In this document: positions 57,130-64,000 of the stretch, piece by piece
How positions within the stretch are numbered: the stretch's first letter is position 1
Layout: every line of letters begins with the position of its first letter
NCBI RefSeq assembly: GCF_032062135.1
Contig: NC_092863.1
Location: 19,364,303 to 19,428,302 of the forward strand
DNA: 64,000 nt
DNA from: Pyxicephalus adspersus
Taxonomy: Eukaryota; Chordata; Amphibia; Anura; Pyxicephalidae
Direction: 5' to 3'
Translations under genes and position numbers: made by a program
Notes under the pieces: generated by a model
What the model was told of the DNA's origin: nothing
What the model saw: the letters and a program-made list of their open reading frames with translations, nothing else
Database searches by the model: none

Positions 57130-57221
57130 GCCAAAAAGTTTGTTGGTGTCAACCTTAGAGCCACACATTGCACCCCTTGCAACCTCTGGAGGAACCCTGT
57201 GGTCTTGGTTGAAAAATACTG
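57130..57221 (-). mobile_element. hAT-like MITE end (CAGTATTTTTCAACCAAG)
   Basis: On the minus strand it begins CAGTATTTTTCAACCAAGAC and contains GGTTCCTCCAGAGGTTGC, the signature of the family at 911 and 47878. With the 31-bp array it makes up one element from about 56960 to 57221. Confidence 0.6.
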
Positions 57222-58114
57222 ATCTAGAGCAAGGGCCTGCCTCATTGTATAGAGATTTGTTAGATAGCTTACCTAGTTACTTTTTTTTTTTGTTGTTTTG
57301 GAAAAAACCTTACTCTACAAAAGCCATGGCACTAATGATGGCCAACCAAAAATGTATAGGTAGCATTTTTTAGGATTCTATACTGTTCATGAAACATTTC
57401 TTTTTATGTTTCTCATCTGACTCCCTCTGTAACCCCAAATACAGCTTTCTTATTCTCTAACCTTGTTTCTACACTTTATGCTTGTGGATTGTAATCTTGT
57501 ACTTGCTTGAAACTTCAATATATTGTTTCACAATTTTACATTTTGCTGTGTAAATATAGATATGTAATATCGATATGTAATGTATTAGTACATCTTGTGT
57601 CTGTATTACGCTCACTATATTTGATACATAGTACAGTGACATCAGTTTTTATGCTAATGAATTATAATAACTTGTAATTTACATACTTCACCTTTGTCAA
57701 TGACTCTGAAAGAACTAAAAAGAGTATAGCCAATCAAATACCATTTTCAGAAGGAGGTAACAATAGCAGCCTTTGCATGTGTTTGATATCAGGCTTCCTT
57801 TAAATTGAATCTTTTGCTGTACTTTACTTATCAAGCTGAATTGTAAACACTGTGCTACAGCTCACCCTACTGGTGATTTACAGAACTGTATGATGCTCAG
57901 CATTTTCTAATATATAGTCCTTTCAATTTGATTTCACCCCAAATTTTGTTTTAATCTGCAGTTACACTTAGCAAGCTAATATTGCCATGTCTTGCCAATA
58001 AATTAATTTCAGTTCAGGTGAACAGGATGTAGAGCTCTAGAAAATGTTAAGATGCAAAATATAATGTAGGAGAAAAAAATATAAAGTACACACTTCCTCC
58101 TTATTTGCAAAGTA
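57222..58114. other. unannotated AT-rich DNA
   Basis: No gene or repeat recognised. Confidence 0.5.
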
Positions 58115-58285
58115 ATGTTGAATCAGGAAGAATTTTTTTTCCCCGTTGGAGCAAAATGTACTAGCAGATTTTTTTGCCTTCCTCTGGATTAACTGTCCAC
58201 AGGGTTTTATACCTGGGATATGTTTATTTCCCTAAGGGTTGAACTTGATGGACCTTTTCAACCTGATTTACTATGTAATATTTCC
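58115..58285 (+). mobile_element. LINE 3' tail (CR1/L2-like)
   Basis: Contains GTTGGAGCAAAATGTACTAG, TTGCCTTCCTCTGGATTAAC, GGGTTGAACTTGATGGACCT and TTTCAACCTGATTTACTATG, the order found in the 3' untranslated end of a common frog LINE. It may be the tail of the same group as 32814-33905. No coding part is attached; 5'-truncated copy. Confidence 0.6.
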
Positions 58286-59618
58286 AACCCCTACTCACAT
58301 GGAAAATATAATCCCTATACTTGTTAATAAAATAGTGTTGTGAGACAGAATTTCTTGCTAATAATATTTATTCTTGCAGATTGTCACTGTCACCATATTT
58401 ACGTGTGCTGATATCTTTGATATTAATGAATGTTGTTGCAGAAAAAAAGAATTAAATAAAACAAATTGGAGAGTTTTTTTAGGTGTATTAAATTATTCTT
58501 TTTATAATTTGGTTTACCAATGCGTCTGTTTAAGGTTTCTGAATTTAGGAACACACACCGGAAATCTCTAATGTACTAATATCTGTGACTATTGTTATCA
58601 TTTTAGGGGTTCTCTAAAATTTGTTTCAAGGGTTTTCCCCATAATCAATAGGTTTTGATTGGCTGTTCTAGATAGTCACTGGGGGACGGTACAGTAAGAA
58701 TGTGTCTTTTTTTTTTTTTTTGGTTAATAAAGGTAGTAGAATAGAGTAGGCAAGCACCATACTACTATAAAGCAACAGCATGGCTAAATGTTGTGACTTT
58801 ATATAGGAGGAACACATTTCCAGCATATTTATCAAGCACACAGTTATGCTTTACATACATTCTCAATGGGTTCTTCCTCAGCTGAGTTAAAAGAATATAA
58901 AAAATAATATAAAACATCTGTAAAGAACTATTATGTCTCGTGTATTTTGTACAGGTGTTTGGATCAGTGATGTAGTATTAGTAACCCCAGGCTTGTGAAT
59001 GTTTTTGGGGTGATGTTTGGGCAGTTCAGCTTTTTATGACATGGGGCAGACTATCTGTGCGCTCTCGCCGGAAGGTTCAACACAACCCTGTCCTATTCTT
59101 GCTGTCCAGTTGGATTCTTATATTGCTCTGATAAATCCAGCAGTAAGCACATGACTACACTGCACAAGGTCTGAGCAAGGGCGGAACTTGACTTTTTAAC
59201 CATAAACTCGGGGAAGATCATTTAAAATATAAATGGTTAAAGTTGGAGCAGGCTTAAGTGCACCAAACAGATAATCATTAGAAGTGATCTCAACATATTT
59301 GTGTCCACAAAAGTACAGTAAAAAACATGTACACCATAATGGTAATTATTCTGACATCCAAGTGGATGAACTATAACACTGGAAGTGTGCAGAGGACACA
59401 GGTAAGCTCTGATTTCCTGCAGTTATTAAACCGGGAGCAAATAAACAAACTATTCTGCTGCGGTTTACATACACTTTATCATGAATACATTTCTAATGTG
59501 GAAAAGGAGCATGATTGTTATAGGTATTTTAGGCAGGAGTCACAGTTGCCTCCAAATGACAGACCTAGTGAAGACTGAGATGATTACTAGGCAGCTGTGC
59601 CATCTACATCCTCCAAAG
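58286..59618. other. unannotated DNA
   Basis: No gene supported. T run at 58707-58721. 59030-59220 is slightly G+C-richer with no identity. Confidence 0.5.
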
Positions 59619-59957
59619 CTGCGGTCGCCAAACGGTGGTCCTCGAGAAAATTTTGGTGGTCTGCGGTTCTGTCCCCCATATGGACACAATATGCCAACTT
59701 CCCCATCACAGGCTCAGACTTGCGTGCTGAACATCCCTGGGGGGACAGTAGTACACAACTTTTGTTGTGTCCACAGCCCTTCTGTCCCCCCAGGATGTTT
59801 AGCAAGCAAGTCTGAGCCTGCGATTGGAGAGGTTCTGGCATCATGACGTCACTCTGAGGGAAGTTTCTTCCCCTTTGACACATGGCTTCTCACGCATGCG
59901 CAGTCCAGATTCCATGGATTTAGTGGTCTGTGATGTCTGAAAGGTTGGCCACCACTG
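59619..59957 (+). mobile_element. hAT MITE, same family as 33388-33699
   Basis: Flanks CTCCAAAG (59611-59618) and CTCCAAAC (59958-59965) agree at seven of eight. Ends CTGCGGTCGCCAAACGGTGG and GAAAGGTTGGCCACCACTG. The interior inverted pair CAGGCTCAGACTTGCGTGCT against AGCAAGCAAGTCTGAGCCTG lies as in 33388-33699, with CATCATGACGTCACTC downstream. The 121- and 98-codon frames here are artefacts. Confidence 0.85.
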
Positions 59958-61996
59958 CTCCAAACAGTCCTCTCCAGAGCCTTATAAAATGTATTATGAT
60001 CACATCCCAAACTAAAATTGCTTACTTTAATTCACTGCCCAATACAAGTTTAGAAGCTGCTCTAGTCCGGTAGAACCCACATCATTTCCTGGCTAATGGG
60101 CATCCAGCCCTTTCCTCTCCACTGGTGTACCCATCCTAAAGAATAGATTCCAGTTGATTTCGGCACTCATTGAGACTCGCCAATACAAATTGGTGGTAAC
60201 ACTGCTTCTCATTTTAAGGGAAACTATAATCAGGCTCTTGTTACCAGCCTTTGATCTGCCTTCATTGCATAGACTTAATGTTGATTTCACTGTACCTAAG
60301 ATCAGATATATAATGCAAAGGAGAAAGATTTGGTCCAGTAATTGCATTAGCATATTGATGAAACAGAAGGAAGCAATGAAGGCAAACAGAGGTGACCAGT
60401 AGTGTACTGGAGCAAGTGAGGGGAAATGAGGAGGTTAATAGTTGTGGGGTGCAGGATCTTGTAAAGGGGAGTGGTGAGTGGTTTTATTACAATTCACTGC
60501 AGCTCCTATTCCTTCCCTATTCCCTATTTATTCCCTATGGGGGCTGCTGCAGGGAGACCCTACATGTAGCCTCTCCTCAAGCGTCAGGGATTCCTAGTGT
60601 AAGAAAGTGTTAAACGCACCACAACCTCGCTGCCAGTGTGAATTATTATTCACTGGATTGAAAGATATTAAAAGAATACTTAAAATAGAAACATATTCTC
60701 TGTTGTAAAATATAAATATAGTTTTATCAACAATATGTTAGCTTTTGACTTCACTGCTTTATGTATGAGAAAAAAACTCAAATGGAGTTTGAATGGAAAC
60801 AAATATGTTTACTGTTGTATTATTATTATTCTGCCATTGTTGTTTGCATTTTTATGGCTTTGCTGTCATTTGATAATAATTCTATCCTTGGTCCCAGAAC
60901 AGTAATCATTTTGTTATTTGGCTGTTAAAAGGCTATGTTGCCTTTTTGATTAGTAATACATGAAACAATCTCCAGCCATTCCTTCAATCTTGTACAGTTT
61001 TACAGGCTTCTCTCCTATACTGAAATTGCACACTGTCAGCTTCTCACAATGTGCATTAGTACCTGAGCAAGTCAGATACAGCCCACCCTATTTTGTGGCT
61101 GCTGAATATTGAGCATCATCTAATAAGTTCTTCCCCTACTGAACTGTCCTTGACCTACCTCTTTTATTCATTCAAATCCTTTCAAATATGGAGGCTTAGC
61201 GTAACATGAGCAATACCTAGCAAAGTCTTGAAGAAGATGCAGCCTGCCACTCCTCCAGGATAACATCCATCTACTTATCAAGGCATTTTGGTATTTGTCT
61301 AACTCCTCCCATGATCTATCCCACTTATTGCATCATGACTGACTGCATCTGAGAGGTATATAGAGACAGGGTGCTGAAATGTTTTCAGAAAGCTATGTAC
61401 AGCACCCTGATGACTCCTCCCACTTGTAATGATCAAACTTCACTGTACAGTAATACACAGTGTTGGAGCCACCTGGTCTAAAATAAGGTAATGCAATGAA
61501 AGCACAAAAGTTTTTTTTTAAAGCATTCTGTTAGCTTGATAGCTGGGGGGGATGGGGGTAGGATGGGTGGATTAAGGAACCAGGGATATAAAAATAGCAT
61601 CCACTGACTTTTGTTTTTTCCCCCTGATGTTTACAGTACCAAAATTCATGCACATATTGTAAAAGCCACCAACTGTAAAATAATTTCCCATTTCTGTACA
61701 TTGTACTGTTGAGGAATGGACATTTTTCATGTTGTTGGAAATGCATAAAATTTACCTTACATGAGGTATGAAGCTGGAAAACAATTACACTCTACCAATC
61801 AGTAACTGTTATTTTGGTATACCACCTGAAAGTAACATTTTCCCTACTCAGGACTGTTTTTGGGTCATTTATCACCCTAAACTGGGAGAAAGAGAAGCCA
61901 CACGAGGAGCCGATCTGTGCTAACAATGGACATAATGATAAGCACAGGGGGTCTGAGTGAAAGAGAGGTGAGCTTATCAGTCTGCTGCTTCTTCTT
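59958..61996. other. unannotated DNA
   Basis: No gene supported. 60090-60400 has opposed 82-86-codon frames without family features. 60800-61060 looks unique and balanced and might be conserved; I cannot test this. 61180-61480 has no identity. Confidence 0.45.
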
Positions 61997-62426
61997 TTAA
62001 GGTGCGTACACACTTCCAATTTTTATCGTTCAAAACGAACGACGAACGATCGATTGGGCAAAAATCGTTCGTAAAAAAAGTAACCAACGACGCCGACGAA
62101 CGAGGAAAGTCGTTGGAAACGAACGACCGGACCAGCGGATCAGATTGGACGACGATCGTTGAACATCGTTCGTGTGTACGATCGTTCGTTGATCGTCCAT
62201 GATCTGAGCATGCGTAATGAACGAACGTTCGTTCACTTTCCTGTCGTGCACATAGTTCCTCTATCGCTCAAACGATCGTATCTTTTGTGTGTACAATATC
62301 TACGAACGATCGTGTCGTTATCTCTATGTGCAGGATCGGTGCTATACGATCGTTCGTAGATATCGTGCAGGATCGTTCGTCGTTCGTTTTCCAACGATAA
62401 TAATTGGAAGTGTGTACGTAGCTTAA
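61997..62426. mobile_element. piggyBac-type MITE, subfamily 2, intact TTAA flanks
   Basis: Flanked by TTAA on both sides (61997-62000 and 62423-62426). Left GGTGCGTACACACTTCCAAT, right ATTGGAAGTGTGTACGTAGC. The interior is an inverted match of 51145-51567 (AAGTAACCAACGACGCCGAC, GAACGAACGTTCGTTCAC). It has a very high density of CG dinucleotides in AT-rich surroundings, suggesting a fairly recent insertion. About 430 bp, no coding function. Confidence 0.92.
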
Positions 62427-63640
62427 CTCACCAATGGAAGGGGACTGGACTTGTTAATGTAATTTAACTGCAAAAAAAAAAAAATCAGTTCTCTTGTGCT
62501 GGGAAACTGGCTGTAAATCCCATAGCTGAATCTACAGAAATGTAAATCCTTTGGCATGCAAAACTGCTCTCTATGTATTTTGTCTGTGTATTTAGCTGTT
62601 TTCCCTGGAGTTCAACTTTATGGAGTATACTTGCAGCAAGCATAAGGCTTACAGTTGCATCCTGTGGTTATGTTTTTTCTGAAGTTTAGTTTCAATTCCC
62701 TAGATTGCATTTACTTAAATAATATATTTTGTAGGATTAGACAATGATTGAAGCATTCATTTCAGTTCATCTAAACCTTTTTTTCTGCATCTCTGTCCTA
62801 AACTGGTTTGTGGGTTTTAGGGGGTTTTGCATCATAAGTTATAAGGGAACACCTAATACTGTCTAGGATAGTATATATCACCTTAACCTTACTGCCTTTT
62901 GGTTTAATAAATATACAACTGTTCAATAACCTACCTTATAAATAGTCTATAAGCATGCTTCTTATATCTTAAACCGGGCCTCTTGCTTTGGGTGGGAGCC
63001 TATGATTCTGCATTTGGTGCAGCTTTAGCAGGCAGTACCTGTTGGCTCATCAGAGATGAGGATTCTGTCAACAACAATAGGGATTCATTCTGCAGAATGG
63101 TCAGCACAAGATTAAATACCCCAAAAAAAGTTATGTTTGGTTTAGTGACAGCTACTTAGTCAGATGTACTCAATTTATTCAAGAAGAAAGGGAAAAGGAA
63201 AGCCTTCTGTTTGCAAACTGCTTGGGATTCTGTATTTTGTTTTCATCCAGACACTTAAACTCACAAAGATAAATTGCAGAAATAAACATATTAATTTGTG
63301 TGTAATAATTTACTTTCTGTTACTAATCGACAAAGGTGATTCTAAAAGCAAGCCTAATGGATTCTTTCCAGATACTTCTGTATAGAGAGCGCCCCCTACT
63401 GTTAGAAAGGAAAGTTTCACAATTGGGAATCAGAATTTTCTTCTTGGTTTTCCTATTCCAATTTTATAAATATATTTATAGACCATTGGAAATAATGGTA
63501 ATATTTAGTCCATGCTAATGTTGATATGGTAATATTTAGTCCATGGGAAATGTAAACTTTCTGTAATGATGATCAAGGCAAACTTTTTATTCAGAGAAGT
63601 ATACAATGCTCATAGTTATGAGTGTCAGTTTAGATATATT
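62427..63640. other. unannotated AT-rich DNA
   Basis: No gene supported. 62600-62625 (CTGGAGTTCAACTTTA) resembles a TTAA MITE end. At 63495-63514 and 63526-63545 the 20-base word ATGGTAATATTTAGTCCATG is repeated exactly with an 11-base spacer. Confidence 0.5.
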
Positions 63641-63641
63641 T

Positions 63642-63690
<49 letters not shown>

Positions 63691-63725
63691 ATGTATATGT
63701 ATATATATATATATACATGTATGTA

Positions 63726-63775
<50 letters not shown>
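63641..63775. repeat. (TG)n (TATG)n (TA)n compound microsatellite
   Basis: About 135 bases: a TG run, TATG steps, TA runs, a second TATG part and a final long TA run. Frames on both strands across it give low-complexity Val/Cys/Tyr/Ile strings and are not genes. Confidence 0.9.
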
Positions 63776-63776
<1 letters not shown>

Positions 63777-64000
63777 TTGCCGCCATAACAAGTGAAGCCA
63801 CCTATGAAATACAATATGCTGGTGAGCATATTGTGAACATGAATTGTGCAAAAAAAGGCTAATAATTAAACACTTATGCTATATATTTAGTATTGTATCC
63901 ATGCTAGAGAAAAGGAGAAAAACTCCCCCCCAAATGCTGGTGTAAGCGAATCACTTGTGAAGATTTCACACAGTTGTCTAAAAATAAGGAAAGAAAAAAC
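63776..64000. other. unannotated AT-rich DNA
   Basis: Nothing recognised up to the window edge. Confidence 0.5.

Noticed and set aside
59481..59883. 121- and 98-codon opposed frames
   Set aside because: They span a hAT MITE; the part outside the MITE has no protein resemblance.
63606..63862. Cys/Val/Tyr/Ile-rich frames on both strands
   Set aside because: Translation of a TG/TATG/TA microsatellite.

Overview
This window is non-coding vertebrate nuclear DNA. The best fit is an anuran amphibian, probably a ranid-type (neobatrachian) frog. The evidence is an AT-rich background, long TA and TG/TA microsatellites, and interspersed repeats I recognise from frog genomes: TTAA-flanked palindromic elements beginning GCTGCGTACACACTTCCAA, elements beginning TTAAAGCGGACCTAAACTC, the TTTATATAGCGCCAACATAT repeat, foldback elements beginning GGGCCTGATTTATT, and several hAT families. 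The species assignment is inference and cannot be proved from the sequence alone. No host protein-coding exon, operon, CRISPR array or tRNA gene could be supported. Almost all short open frames are chance frames or lie inside repeats.

Layout. Bases 1-8900 carry hAT ends, a piggyBac-type MITE nested in a hAT element (911-1385), and one repeat nested in another (5676-6167). Bases 8900-20400 are mostly unique AT-rich sequence with two hAT MITEs (13051-13317 and 15417-15763) that have 8-bp target duplications. Bases 20400-31000 are repeat-dense. They hold opposed TTAA MITE copies, a 28-bp minisatellite, a nearly continuous pogo/Tigger transposase gene on the minus strand (23303-24718, three in-frame TAA codons), an LTR-like block and a composite repeat.

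Bases 32000-35500 hold an L1-like endonuclease/RT remnant, a second LINE broken by two MITEs whose target duplications can be read, a 5S rRNA-derived sequence on the minus strand, and more TTAA MITEs. Bases 39003-40400 are the 3' half of an L1-like ORF2 on the minus strand, again split by a foldback MITE. Bases 47800-49500 carry hAT pieces. Bases 51145-51567 and 61997-62426 are two CpG-rich palindromic TTAA MITEs. Bases 53020-55520 combine a degenerate satellite array, the second copy of the composite repeat, and a long repeat holding a complete hAT MITE with a perfect 8-bp duplication. The last part is mostly unique, with a LINE 3' tail, one more hAT MITE and a compound microsatellite.

The elements do not form a functional pathway. 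The value of the window lies in the nesting, which gives a relative order of transposition events, and in the shared modules between repeat families. I found no convincing new biological system. The best leads are the Tigger copy, the 5S-derived locus, the satellite that appears to grow out of one end of a dispersed repeat, and a hairpin module that recurs in the TTAA MITEs.
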